Source of the DNA: UBA995 sp035477115
GTDB lineage: Bacteria > Bacillota > Sulfobacillia > UBA995
Assembly: GCA_035477115.1 (NCBI GenBank)
Contig: DATIKW010000029.1
Coordinates: 83,254 to 147,253, forward strand
Direction of reading: 5' to 3'
DNA length: 64,000 bases
This document shows, in pieces, positions 44,806 to 52,743 of the stretch. Positions within the stretch are counted from its first letter, which is position 1. Every line of letters begins with the position of its first letter. The notes under the pieces were generated by a model, which made no database searches, was not told the origin of the DNA, and was given only the letters and a program-made list of their open reading frames with translations. The position numbers and the translations under genes are program-made.

Positions 44806-45751
44806 AGCGGATACGGGGATCGATGAAGGCGTAGACCAGGTCGGTCACCAGGTTGGCCAAGACGAAGCTGACGGCCACCACCAACACCGTGGCTTGTATC
44901 ACCGGGAAGTCCCGGGTATTGATCCCCGTGACCATGTACCGGCCGATGCCCGGCCAGGCGAATACCGTCTCGGTGATCACCGAACCGCTGAGTACGGCGC
45001 CCAGCTGGATGCCCATGATGGTCACGACGGGGATCAGGGCGTTCTTGAGCGCGTGGCGGACGATCACCACCCGCTCGGCCAGACCCTTGGAACGGGCCGT
45101 GCGCACGTAATCCTGGGTCAGGACGTCCAACATGCTGGACCGGGTGAAACGGGCCAGCGCGCCGGCGGCGGCCAGGCCCAGGGTGAGGGCGGGGAGGATG
45201 GCGTGGCGGAAACCCGTCCAGGAAGTAATCGGCCCGGCAAATCCGGATGGGGGGAGCACCCTCCACCACAGCCCGAAGAGCAGCATGAGCATAAAGCCGA
45301 ACCAGAAACTCGGGATGGATACGCCGAACAGCGCGCCGAACATGGTCGCGTTATCCAGCGGAGTGTCGCGGCGGACGGCCGAAACCACGCCGAATCCCAC
45401 TCCCAGGGTGATGGCGACCGCCAGGGACAACAGCCCGAGCTGGAGCGTGTTGGGTATCCGCCGCGCCAGGTCGTCGGCGATGGAAGTGTTGGTGCGGAAA
45501 GAGCGCCCGAGATCCAGTCTGGCCAGCCGGGACAGGTAGTTGACATACTGGACCAGCAAGGGCTGGTCCAGCCCGTACTGGGCGCGGATACGGGCCACCA
45601 CTTCCTCGCGCACGGGACCGTCCAGGTCGGGCGGCAACATCATGTTGACCGGATCCCCTGGGGCGAGGTGCAGGGCGAAGAAGACCAATGTGATGACGCC
45701 GATGATGGTCGGAATCGCCAGTAGCACCCGCTTCAACGCGTAGCTGCGCAC
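44798..45751 (-). CDS. Peptide ABC transporter permease, DppB type (second system)
   Basis: The 317-residue polytopic protein starts SYALKRVLLAIPTIIGVITL with HLAPGDPVNMM after the first helix. It has the EAA-type loop ARSKGLAERVVIVRHALKNAL. It is separated from the upstream binding-protein gene by an 82-base gap with a strong hairpin, and overlaps the next permease gene. Confidence 0.9.
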   Translation of the reverse strand: MRSYALKRVLLAIPTIIGVITLVFFALHLAPGDPVNMMLPPDLDGPVREEVVARIRAQYGLDQPLLVQYVNYLSRLARLDLGRSFRTNTSIADDLARRIPNTLQLGLLSLAVAITLGVGFGVVSAVRRDTPLDNATMFGALFGVSIPSFWFGFMLMLLFGLWWRVLPPSGFAGPITSWTGFRHAILPALTLGLAAAGALARFTRSSMLDVLTQDYVRTARSKGLAERVVIVRHALKNALIPVVTIMGIQLGAVLSGSVITETVFAWPGIGRYMVTGINTRDFPVIQATVLVVAVSFVLANLVTDLVYAFIDPRIRYD

Positions 45752-45776
45752 GCCGCGTCCTCCTCCGCCCGATCAC

Positions 45777-45809
45777 GGGGGAGGTCGGAATGATGCCCCG
45801 ACCTCCCCC
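45777..45809 (-). terminator. Strong hairpin between binding protein and permease genes
   Basis: A perfect 12-bp GC-rich stem (ggggaggtcgg-type arms at 45777-45788 and 45798-45809) with a 9-base loop. It lies in the gap between the second binding-protein gene and its permeases. Without a U run it would act more as an mRNA-stabilising or partial terminator element, giving more binding protein than permease. Confidence 0.6.
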
Positions 45810-45833
45810 CCAGGTGCGTCCTCGCCTATGGTC

Positions 45834-47438
45834 TCACCGGGCCAGCCAGGCCTCGTCAACCCAGATGATGGAGTAGTTGTACAGGCGGGCACCATGAACC
45901 CAGGGCTGGATCGTGTTCAGGGCTTCACTGTGCCACAGCCATACCTTCAACTGGTGTTCCTGGGACATAGCCTGGAATTCGCGAAGCATGCCGAACCGCT
46001 TCTGGTCGTCGATCGTCGCCCCGGCAGTGTCGATGATGGTGTCGATCCGCTTGGATATCTCGGCCAGTGCGGGCTGATGGCGGATCTGGGACACGTTCCA
46101 GTGGGTATCGGATTTCAGGTTGGCAGTCCCATCCGACCCGAGATGGGAGAAACCGCCCAGGCTCCAGAACGATACATGGTAGTCGCCGGCCCGCATCGCG
46201 GTCAAATAGGCCCCCCACTCGAGGGTGACCACGGTGGCCTTGAAGCCGATCCTGCTCAGCTGCTCCTGGACGATCTGGCTGATCAGTACCCGCTCCTCGT
46301 GTTCACTGGTCAGGATCGAAACCTCCAGGGGAACGCCGTTCCGGCTGCGGATGCCATCGGCGCCCCGGACCCAGCCGGCTTGCTCGAGAATGCGTTCAGC
46401 TGCGGCCGGGTCGTGTTCGATTATGGGGACATCGTCGTGGTAGAAGGGGGAGACCGAGGCTACGCCGGCCCGGCTCTTCTCGGCCATGCCGATCAGTACT
46501 TCCTGGATGATGACGTCCCGTTCTATGGCCCGGGCGATAGCTTCGCGCACGGCCAACTCCGAAGTCGGCTCCTTGGCCAGATTCAGGGCCAACATCTGGA
46601 AGCTGGGCGTCTTGCGACGCTCCACGGGGATGCCGGCAGCCTCCAGGCGGGCGTAGTCCTTGGCGGGAATGGTGTAGACGACATCGAGATTGCCCGCTTC
46701 CAGCTCGATGAGCCGGGTGGCAGCCTCGGGGATGACCCGGACCATCACGCCGTCAAGATATGGACGTCCGCCCCAGTACTCTTCGTTACGCACCAGTTCG
46801 AGGTGACTGTCGGGTTCGAAAGCCTTGAACTTGAACGGTCCCGTCCCTACCGGATTAGCGGCGAAATCGGCCCCGTGCAGCTCGACGGCGGTTGGACTCA
46901 CCATCATCGAACTCCAGCTGACCTCGGGGAGGAAGTTCACGTCGATCCGCTTGAGGTTGAAACGTACCGTGTACTCATCGACCACATCGACGCCGGCGAT
47001 AATCGGCTCGAAGATGCTCAGGTTGCGGGAATTGAAGGCAGGATCGAGCATGCGGTCGTAGTTGAATTTGACCGCTTCGGCGTTGAACGGCGTGCCGTCG
47101 TGAAACTTGACTCCCTGGCGCAGGCGGAAGGTGACGCTCAGCCCGTCCGGGGCCACCTCCCAGGACTCTGCGAGGCCAGGCCGTGGTTGCTCCTTCTCGT
47201 CGAGCCATACCAGGGTGTCGTACATGTAGAAGATGGCCTGGCGACTGATCCAGTCTCGCTGCAGGGCGGGATCCAGCGATACCGGATTCCCGGTGATGGC
47301 TACCCGCAGCACTCCGCCTTCTCTCGGTTGCGGCGCCACCGGCTCAACGACCGCCTCCCGGCGGGGGCAGGCGGACGCCCCTACGACCACGACGAGCATG
47401 ACCAGGCAAAGCAAAACCGAAGCCCACCCCTTCTTCAT
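45834..47438 (-). CDS. Peptide ABC transporter substrate-binding lipoprotein (second system)
   Basis: The 534-residue SBP family 5 protein has a signal peptide and lipobox (VVVVGASAC), then GGVLRVAITGNPVSLDPAL and VKFHDGTPFNAEAVKFNYDRM. The motif GTGPFKFKAF follows. It would bind peptides or related solutes outside the cell. It is the first gene of the second transporter set. Start ATG 47438. Confidence 0.92.
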   Translation of the reverse strand: MKKGWASVLLCLVMLVVVVGASACPRREAVVEPVAPQPREGGVLRVAITGNPVSLDPALQRDWISRQAIFYMYDTLVWLDEKEQPRPGLAESWEVAPDGLSVTFRLRQGVKFHDGTPFNAEAVKFNYDRMLDPAFNSRNLSIFEPIIAGVDVVDEYTVRFNLKRIDVNFLPEVSWSSMMVSPTAVELHGADFAANPVGTGPFKFKAFEPDSHLELVRNEEYWGGRPYLDGVMVRVIPEAATRLIELEAGNLDVVYTIPAKDYARLEAAGIPVERRKTPSFQMLALNLAKEPTSELAVREAIARAIERDVIIQEVLIGMAEKSRAGVASVSPFYHDDVPIIEHDPAAAERILEQAGWVRGADGIRSRNGVPLEVSILTSEHEERVLISQIVQEQLSRIGFKATVVTLEWGAYLTAMRAGDYHVSFWSLGGFSHLGSDGTANLKSDTHWNVSQIRHQPALAEISKRIDTIIDTAGATIDDQKRFGMLREFQAMSQEHQLKVWLWHSEALNTIQPWVHGARLYNYSIIWVDEAWLAR

Positions 47439-47793
47439 GAAACCCGGCCCCCCTTTTGCGGGAGACCCCCGTGGTCCGCCGACTCGGGAGTCTCGCTCAG
47501 ACTCCTACCATTGATGTAAATAATGATGCGACAGTATTTTCGCACCGTATCTGCCATTATCCTGCAAACACCGGGGTCCCGCTCGAATTATCCTGACCGA
47601 TTTGTCTCAAATTGACCTGGCCCTTGAAGCGTGTAGAGAGACGACGCGTCATGGCAGTGGACCCAATAGCAGGAGGCTGGAGACTCACTGGTCGCCGGTC
47701 AGCAAGAGGAAGTCGGGGGCGGCAGTCCCCGCCTTCCTCCGCCTTTCCTGGCCGATGCGCTCGCCCCTCATGTGCTCGTCCGCCGGTCCTCGG
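47439..47793. other. AT-richer intergenic region upstream of the second binding protein
   Basis: About 355 bases without a gene. Between 47510 and 47600 the sequence is clearly richer in A and T (for example aaataatgatgcgacagtat), which fits a promoter region for the minus-strand operon, but no clean -35/-10 pair was identified. Short open frames here look like chance. Confidence 0.4.
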
Positions 47794-48228
47794 TTACTCC
47801 TCCGACGGTTTCCGGCCGGGGGAACCGAGGATGTACTCCCGGTAGCGCGGCGTGGCCTCGCGGACCACGACATTGGCCCCCCCGGTGAAAGTTGACACCA
47901 GCAGGAACAGCCGGAACATCTGCCAGTATCCGATCTCCGGCCAGCCGGCCAGTTCCGGCAGCGTCGTGTTCCAGAGGTAGCAGAGCCAGAAGGGGACGAG
48001 GAACAACGCTACCGCTGCCGCGAAGATGACCGCTGCCGTCCGCACCGAGGACACGCTGAAGCGACGGTCCTTTCCTTTGCCTGCGAGGAGCATGGACTCA
48101 CCTTCCTTCGCTGGAGAGAATGGGAGGAGGAACAACACTGCCGTTACCGCAGAGACGGCCCTTACCATCCGCGCTGGCGACACACCGCGCCTGAGCCGAC
48201 GGTCCTTCCCTCCGCTCGTGAGGAGCAT
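47794..48228 (-). CDS. Small membrane protein with duplicated N-terminal segment
   Basis: Read from 48228 the product is 144 residues and opens with MLLTSGGKDRRLRRG. At residue 46 (48093) a second, similar start appears, MLLAGKGKDRRFSVS, each with its own ribosome site (gaggagg-like). A helix follows each start (AVSAVTAVLFLLPF and VIFAAAVALFLVPFWLCYLW) and a third lies near IGYWQMFRLFLLVSTFTGGAN. The original protein is probably the 99-residue form from 48093. It follows an ArsR-like regulator by 4 bases and may be its target. Family not recognised. Confidence 0.6.
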   Translation of the reverse strand: MLLTSGGKDRRLRRGVSPARMVRAVSAVTAVLFLLPFSPAKEGESMLLAGKGKDRRFSVSSVRTAAVIFAAAVALFLVPFWLCYLWNTTLPELAGWPEIGYWQMFRLFLLVSTFTGGANVVVREATPRYREYILGSPGRKPSEE

Positions 48229-48249
48229 GGGCTCACCCTCCTTCGGTGG
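48063..48249. repeat. Diverged tandem duplication of a gene start region
   Basis: The 52 bases at 48063-48114 and 48198-48249 match at 43 positions. They are 135 bases (45 codons) apart, and each holds the ribosome site, ATG and first codons of the small membrane protein, so the reading frame is kept. Confidence 0.75.
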
Positions 48250-48766
48250 CCACCGGGTACAGGGCGATCACGGCCAACCATGGCTCGCCGTCCCCGGAGT
48301 CGCCGGTACCGGCGCTCTCCAGGACCTGCTGCAGCCGGAACGCCAGGGCCGAGGCTTGCTCGCTCGTCAACCGCAGTTCCTCGATGGCGGTGAAGGCGGC
48401 ATCCGCCCGGGCCGCGTCCAGCCGGTCGAGCCCGACACGCAGCGCCCCGCCCGCCGCATCTAGGGCGATGGCCGCCGGTTCGCTGAGCCGGCCCACCCCC
48501 TGATCGGCGATGACCCGCTCGGCGACCGCCCGGTAGTACTTCTCGAGGATCCCCGACTTCTCACGGGTATAGGCGATCTTCACCAGACCCGCACGCTCGA
48601 GCAACTTCACATGGTGATGCATCGTGGCCGGGATTTCGCCCAATCGCTCCGCGAGTTGCGTGACGGTGAACTCCCCCTGGGTAAGCCAGCCGAGCACCTT
48701 GATCCGCCGTGCATCGGCCAAGGCCTTGAATTCTTCGGGCCGGCGGACGGTGTGGACGCGTTTCAT
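48233..48766 (-). CDS. ArsR-like winged helix transcriptional regulator
   Basis: The 177-residue protein has a winged helix at residues 10-75: FKALADARRIKVLGWLTQGE, TVTQLAERLGEIPATMHHHV and KLLERAGLVKIA. This is the ArsR/MarR-like HTH_20 group. The C-terminal half is alpha-helical, as in regulators that sense small molecules or control transporters. No ArsR metal-binding Cys pair is present. Its promoter lies at 48806-48834 with repeated AGTCTA boxes that may be its own operator. Confidence 0.85.
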   Translation of the reverse strand: MKRVHTVRRPEEFKALADARRIKVLGWLTQGEFTVTQLAERLGEIPATMHHHVKLLERAGLVKIAYTREKSGILEKYYRAVAERVIADQGVGRLSEPAAIALDAAGGALRVGLDRLDAARADAAFTAIEELRLTSEQASALAFRLQQVLESAGTGDSGDGEPWLAVIALYPVATEGG

Positions 48767-48787
48767 GACCTATCGTATCTCCGTTTC

Positions 48788-48834
48788 AGTCTAGCATGCG
48801 AGTCTATTCTAACGCCAGAGGAAAGTCTAGTCAA
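48788..48834 (-). promoter_or_regulatory. Sigma-A promoter of the ArsR-like gene with AGTCTA boxes
   Basis: On the minus strand, TTGACT (48829-48834) and TAGAAT (48806-48811) are 17 bases apart. On the plus strand AGTCTA occurs three times (48788, 48801, 48824), within and just after the promoter. This layout would suit an autoregulatory operator. Confidence 0.7.
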
Positions 48835-48885
48835 GGGCTCAGGTCGCTCTCGTTGTTGATTATTCGGCCGTTCGGGGTTACGGAT

Positions 48886-48914
48886 GTAGGGGCGGGTTCG
48901 CAACCCGCCCCTGC
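48886..48914. repeat. Intergenic palindromic repeat, copy B
   Basis: GTAGGGGCGGGTT / AACCCGCCCCTGC around CGC, one mismatch in the stem. It lies between the amidase gene and the ArsR-like gene. Followed at 48950 by catcttcgtagcag, also found after copy C. Confidence 0.85.
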
Positions 48915-49008
48915 CCCGGGCCGTGGCCGGGACCAGTATCGCGGCCCCATCTTCGTAGCAGAAGAGGGAGTTCCCGTCGATGCTGGCGCGGTGCTGGCCC
49001 CGGTTGTC

Positions 49009-50700
49009 CTAGACGATCGTGAGACCGGCCGTTCGCTGGGCCGATTCGAGGGCAAGCGCCGCGCCGAGCACGGTCCGGTCCTCGAACCAGCGGCCGATGA
49101 TCTGGACGCCGGCGGGCAGCCCGCCGCTCATCCGGCACGGGATGCTAATGGCCGGCTGCCCGGTCACGTTGAATGGCGCGGTCAGGCGAATGAGGGCGTC
49201 GGGTGCCGCTTCTTGCCCGTCGGGCCACTCGAGCCAGCTCTCGCCGATCCGCGGAGGCGGGACGGGCAGGGTGGGGGTCAGCAGGAGGTCGACATCCTGC
49301 ATGGTGGCGGCTACCGCCTCGCACAGCTCTCGGCGCAGGCGCAGTCCGGTCAAGTAGTCCATCGCCGGCAGCAGTTGTCCTAGCTCCAGCCGGGCACGGA
49401 CGTCGGCCCCGTAGGCGTCAGCCTGGCGTGCCAGCCAGGGACGGTGCAATGCCCCGGCTTCGGCCAGCACAATGAGCCGGTTGGAGAGCAGCAGCGGATG
49501 GACCGGGGGAAAAGGCACTTCCTTCACCCGTGCCCCCTGCTTTTCGAGCAGACCGATGGCGGCCTGCACGGCCGCCTTTACCTCGGGGCGTACCCGGTCA
49601 TCGAGCCATCCGGCCGGCAAGCCCACCACCAGTCCGCCCAGGTCGGCTTCGCCGTCCCGGCGGCCATGATCGATCCCGGTGAGGGCGGTCACGGCCGTCG
49701 CGGCATCGGTGACGGTACGCGTGAGCGTGCCGGGATGGTCCAGGGACCAGCTCAGGGGGAATATGCCCTGGGTGCTCATCAATCCGTAAGTAGGCTTGAA
49801 CCCTACTATGCCGCAACAGGCGGCGGGGATGCGGACGGAACCTGCGGTGTCCGTCCCGAGGGCGAGGTAGCACATGCCCGTGGCCACAGCAACCGCCGAA
49901 CCGCCGCTGGACCCTCCGGGTACCCGGCCCGGGTTCCAGGGATTGCGGCAAGTCCCGTGATGGGGGTTGGCGGTCGTGACTCCGAAGGCGAATTCGTGGG
50001 TGTTGGTCTTGCCGACGATGATGGCACCCGCCCGGCGCAGGCGGGCCACGAGGGCGGCATCGGCCTCGGGGATCCGCCCGGCGAGGATCCGGGAACCGCA
50101 GGTGGTCCGGACTCCTGCCGTATCGAATACGTCCTTGACGGCAACCGGCACCCCATCAAGCTCCTTGGCGGCACCCTGGTCCGGCCTTCGAGCGGCCTCT
50201 CTCGCGCCATCGGCGGTCACGGTGATGAATGCCCTGAGGTGAGCATCAAGGTCAGTGATGCGGGAAAGGCACGCCTCGACGGCCTCCTCGGCGGTGACTC
50301 GACCGCCAGCGAGGGCGCGGCGGAGTTCGAGCATGGGCCAGGCGGTGATCCCCGGGGGGATGGGCACGCCGGAGGGGGGCTGGTCGCTTTCGGCCTTACC
50401 CGGCGCGCCGGGGGGCGGTGCGCCATAGCCCGTGCCGGTCAGCGGCGGTACTACGGTGGCCCAGGCGGCATCAGGATTGGCGGGTTTGAAAGGCAAGCCG
50501 GGATCGAAACCACCGGCGGGTCCCCCCGGCAGCAAGCGTTCCTCGTCCAACGCCCGCGTCCAACCGAGAAGGCTGTTGAGGCGCCGGGCAGCGTCCGCCG
50601 CTCGCACCTCATCCATGCCCTGGCCCAGCAACTCCCGGGCCATCCGCATCACCGTCTCCCGCTCCACGCCGGCCACAATGATCCCCCCGATGCCTTGCAC
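49009..50700 (-). CDS. Amidase signature family enzyme (GatA/AtzF-like)
   Basis: The 563-residue protein has the amidase Ser-Ser-Lys set: AVKDVFDTAG (Lys), PGGSSGGSAVAVA (Ser) and GTDTAGSVRIPAACCG (Ser nucleophile). The first 75 residues (ETVMRMARELLGQGMDEVRA) form a small helical domain resembling AtzG-like (DUF4089) partners of amidases, here possibly fused. It hydrolyses an amide, perhaps an allophanate- or malonamate-like compound. The nearby cyclase (50736) is on the same strand 35 bases upstream, so they may share a pathway. No gatB or gatC is present, so it is not the tRNA amidotransferase. Confidence 0.88.
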   Translation of the reverse strand: MQGIGGIIVAGVERETVMRMARELLGQGMDEVRAADAARRLNSLLGWTRALDEERLLPGGPAGGFDPGLPFKPANPDAAWATVVPPLTGTGYGAPPPGAPGKAESDQPPSGVPIPPGITAWPMLELRRALAGGRVTAEEAVEACLSRITDLDAHLRAFITVTADGAREAARRPDQGAAKELDGVPVAVKDVFDTAGVRTTCGSRILAGRIPEADAALVARLRRAGAIIVGKTNTHEFAFGVTTANPHHGTCRNPWNPGRVPGGSSGGSAVAVATGMCYLALGTDTAGSVRIPAACCGIVGFKPTYGLMSTQGIFPLSWSLDHPGTLTRTVTDAATAVTALTGIDHGRRDGEADLGGLVVGLPAGWLDDRVRPEVKAAVQAAIGLLEKQGARVKEVPFPPVHPLLLSNRLIVLAEAGALHRPWLARQADAYGADVRARLELGQLLPAMDYLTGLRLRRELCEAVAATMQDVDLLLTPTLPVPPPRIGESWLEWPDGQEAAPDALIRLTAPFNVTGQPAISIPCRMSGGLPAGVQIIGRWFEDRTVLGAALALESAQRTAGLTIV

Positions 50701-50735
50701 CTTCGCCGCGAGGTCTGACGACAGTCGACAGGAGT

Positions 50736-51404
50736 TCAGTCTTCCACGATCGCGAACAACCTGGCGGGGGCCGCCTCTGCCCCGGCCAGCTTCAAGGGCG
50801 CGGCGAAGAAAGTGGCTCGCCGCCCTTCGAGAACGCTCAGGTTGGTCAGGCCTTCGATGATGGTGATCCCGTGTTTCATCAGGATTCGGTGGGTCGTGAA
50901 ATCCTCAGGTTTGAAGTCAATAGTCTTGGCCGCGCGCTCCTGGAAGAAGTCGAAACCGACCGCTTTGGGCTTGCGGGCGACGAGCCAATGCGCCGCCTCG
51001 TCGGTGAGGAAGGGAGAGCGGACGAAGTAGTCGGGGTCACCGAACTTGCGGTCGCTCCAGCCGGTGTGGAGCAAGATTATGTCGCCGTCGAGGATGGAAT
51101 GGGAAGCCGCGGCGAGGAATTCGGCGGTTATGCCCTGTTCAGGATGGACCGAACGCAGGTCGAGCACCGCCGCTCTGCCCACCAGGCGATCGAGGGGCAG
51201 GTGGTCGATCGGAGGAGCGCCCTCCAGGCAGTGCAGCGGAGAGTCTACATGCGAAGCTGTGTGGACGCTCAGGGAGATCCAGGTGGCCTGCCAGTGGTCC
51301 GGCCCCCGGCGCACCGTTTCGAAGCTGCACTGCCGGGACTGGGAAGGGGGTGAGGCTGTGCGATCTTGCACGGGAAGGCTCAGGTCAACGATTCGCTTGG
51401 CCAC
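50736..51404 (-). CDS. Cyclase family protein (kynurenine formamidase-like)
   Basis: The 222-residue protein has the metal-binding motif HTASHVDSPLH (HxxxHxDxPxH) of the cyclase/KynB group, and VLDLRS and DGDIILLHTGW as usual. It ends with GVIEGLTNL-like TIIEGLTNLSVLEG. Members hydrolyse N-formylkynurenine, isatin or similar amides. The start GTG 51404 after gggtgga gives the family N-terminus RIVDLSLPVQD; the frame upstream runs into a repeat. It lies before the amidase gene on the same strand. Confidence 0.87.
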   Translation of the reverse strand: MAKRIVDLSLPVQDRTASPPSQSRQCSFETVRRGPDHWQATWISLSVHTASHVDSPLHCLEGAPPIDHLPLDRLVGRAAVLDLRSVHPEQGITAEFLAAASHSILDGDIILLHTGWSDRKFGDPDYFVRSPFLTDEAAHWLVARKPKAVGFDFFQERAAKTIDFKPEDFTTHRILMKHGITIIEGLTNLSVLEGRRATFFAAPLKLAGAEAAPARLFAIVED

Positions 51405-51522
51405 TGTCCATCCACCCGCTTGCGCCCGAGGAGTACCTGCGTCCCCGGTCTGATTGGTTGATACGGGCTGGCCTTTCGCTGCAGAGAAGGCGGAATCCTC
51501 CCACGGTCTTGCTCCTTTGGAG

Positions 51523-51551
51523 GTAGGGAGGGGTTCCGAACCCGCCCCTAC
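51523..51551. repeat. Intergenic palindromic repeat, copy C
   Basis: GTAGGGAGGGGTT / AACCCGCCCCTAC around CCG, one mismatch. The following bases catcctcgtagcag match those after copy B. Confidence 0.85.
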
Positions 51552-51744
51552 ACGGGGTAATGGCCGCAGCCGCATCCTCGTAGCAGCGACGTCCACTTCC
51601 GTTCGCCAAGCCGGCGCTCGCTGCCGGAAGCTCCCGACGGGTATGCCCGAGCCCGAGCGCAATCCGCCGTCCCCTCGACCTACCCCGGGGCTATCATGAA
51701 TTCACCGGCCTGATGCCGCAAGCCGCGGCGGGGAGGTGAGAGCC

Positions 51745-51816
51745 ATGACCCTCAAGGACCGGGTCCTCTCGTGGCTGGCGAGCGAAGACGGGGCGACCAT
51801 AACCGAATATGCACTT
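51745..51816 (+). pseudogene. Flp-type pilin, N-terminal fragment
   Basis: After a good ribosome site (ggaggtg, 51731-51737) the frame encodes MTLKDRVLSWLASEDGATIT followed by EYAL. This is the leader and processing site of a type IVb Flp pilin: cleavage after Gly leaves ATITEY, with Glu at +5 and Tyr at +6. The hydrophobic filament helix that must follow is gone, replaced by istB sequence from about 51815. It may have been the substrate of the Tad system at 33.7-39.0 kb. Confidence 0.75.
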
Positions 51817-52283
51817 GGACGGCCTGGCCTTCGAGGAACGACTAGGGCTCATCGTCGACCACGAGTGGGCCTGCCGCCAGGACCGGCGGCTCGGGCGGCT
51901 ACTGAAGGAGGCCAGGCTACGCCTTGCAGCCTGCGCCGAGGACCTCGATTACCGGCCAGGGTGTGGTCTTGACCGTGGCGTTGTCCTGCGCCTGGCTGCG
52001 TGCGACTGGATCCGCGTCGGCCACCAGGTCCTGATCAGCGGCCCGACTGGGGCGGGCAAGATCTTCATCGCCTGCGCCCTCGGCAACGCCGCCTGTCGTC
52101 AGGGCTTCTCCACGCTCTACGCGCGCGTGCCGTCTCCGAATACGGCACCCCGCCGGGGTGGTGCCGGTAGCCCACGCTCTACGCGCGCGTGCCGTCTCCT
52201 CCTGGCCGAACTCGCCTTGGCCAAAGGCGACCATGACCGAGACCCACGACCTGCTCGAGGTCATCGAGGACTGCAGCCGTCAG
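51815..52283 (+). pseudogene. IS21 family IstB helper ATPase remnant
   Basis: The frame reads AFEERLGLIVDHEWACRQDR, then LGRLLKEARLRLAACAEDLD and SGPTGAGKIFIACALG, typical of IstB. The Walker A ends GKI rather than GKT. After STLYARVPS a 62-base duplication repeats the same bases, followed by LLLAELALAKGD. A later piece, HDLLEVIEDC (52248-52277), is further along in IstB, in another frame. The gene is therefore broken by a start deletion, a duplication and an internal deletion. Confidence 0.8.
52111..52199 (+). repeat. 27-base direct repeat inside the istB remnant
   Basis: The same 27 bases (cacgctctacgcgcgcgtgc onward) occur at 52111-52137 and 52173-52199, 62 bases apart, the trace of a tandem duplication. 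Confidence 0.85.
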
Positions 52284-52337
52284 TTGCGGAGCCGTCCGCG
52301 GTCAGGTATGCTGAAGGAGGACTGCGAGGTGTTGTCG

Positions 52338-52658
52338 ATGGCCAGCGAGGTGAAACCCCAGGAGGCTCCCAGCCTCAGCCCCTGGGACGTTCTGATCTGG
52401 AAACTGGACGCCCTTGACAAGAGGCTTGACGCTATGGATCAGGGGCTTAACCGGCGGATTGACCAGCTGGGCGAGCGCATGGATCGGCTAGAGGCACGCA
52501 TGGATCGGGAATTCGCCTCCTTGCGCGGAGAAATCGGCGGTTTGCGCGGAGAAATGCAGCAGGATCTGAGAGGTGCCCGCCACAGCTTTGCCGTCCTCCA
52601 ACTAACTACAACCCTCGGCTTGATCGCAGTGCTCGTGAGCTTCTGGCTGGCCCGGTAA
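52338..52658 (+). CDS. Small coiled-coil protein with C-terminal membrane anchor
   Basis: The 106-residue product has a long coiled coil (LDALDKRLDAMDQGLNRRID, QLGERMDRLEARMDREFASL, RGEIGGLRGEMQQDLRGARH) with heptads at about residues 20-85. One C-terminal helix (VLQLTTTLGLIAVLVSFWLA) follows. ATG 52338 was chosen for gaggtg upstream; earlier in-frame starts run into the istB remnant. Proteins of this shape are common near transposons and Tad-like clusters, but no function is assigned. Confidence 0.6.
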   Translation: MASEVKPQEAPSLSPWDVLIWKLDALDKRLDAMDQGLNRRIDQLGERMDRLEARMDREFASLRGEIGGLRGEMQQDLRGARHSFAVLQLTTTLGLIAVLVSFWLAR

Positions 52659-52743
52659 GCTCTGCTGGGCGCCGGGCGGCAGGAGAAGGGGGCGGTCCTT
52701 CGGGGCCGCCTCCCGATCTTAGTACTGTGATTCATGAGTTTGA

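Noticed and set aside
49009..50700. The amidase as GatA of tRNA amidotransferase
   Set aside because: No gatB or gatC beside it, and it has an extra N-terminal domain; a metabolic amidase is more likely.
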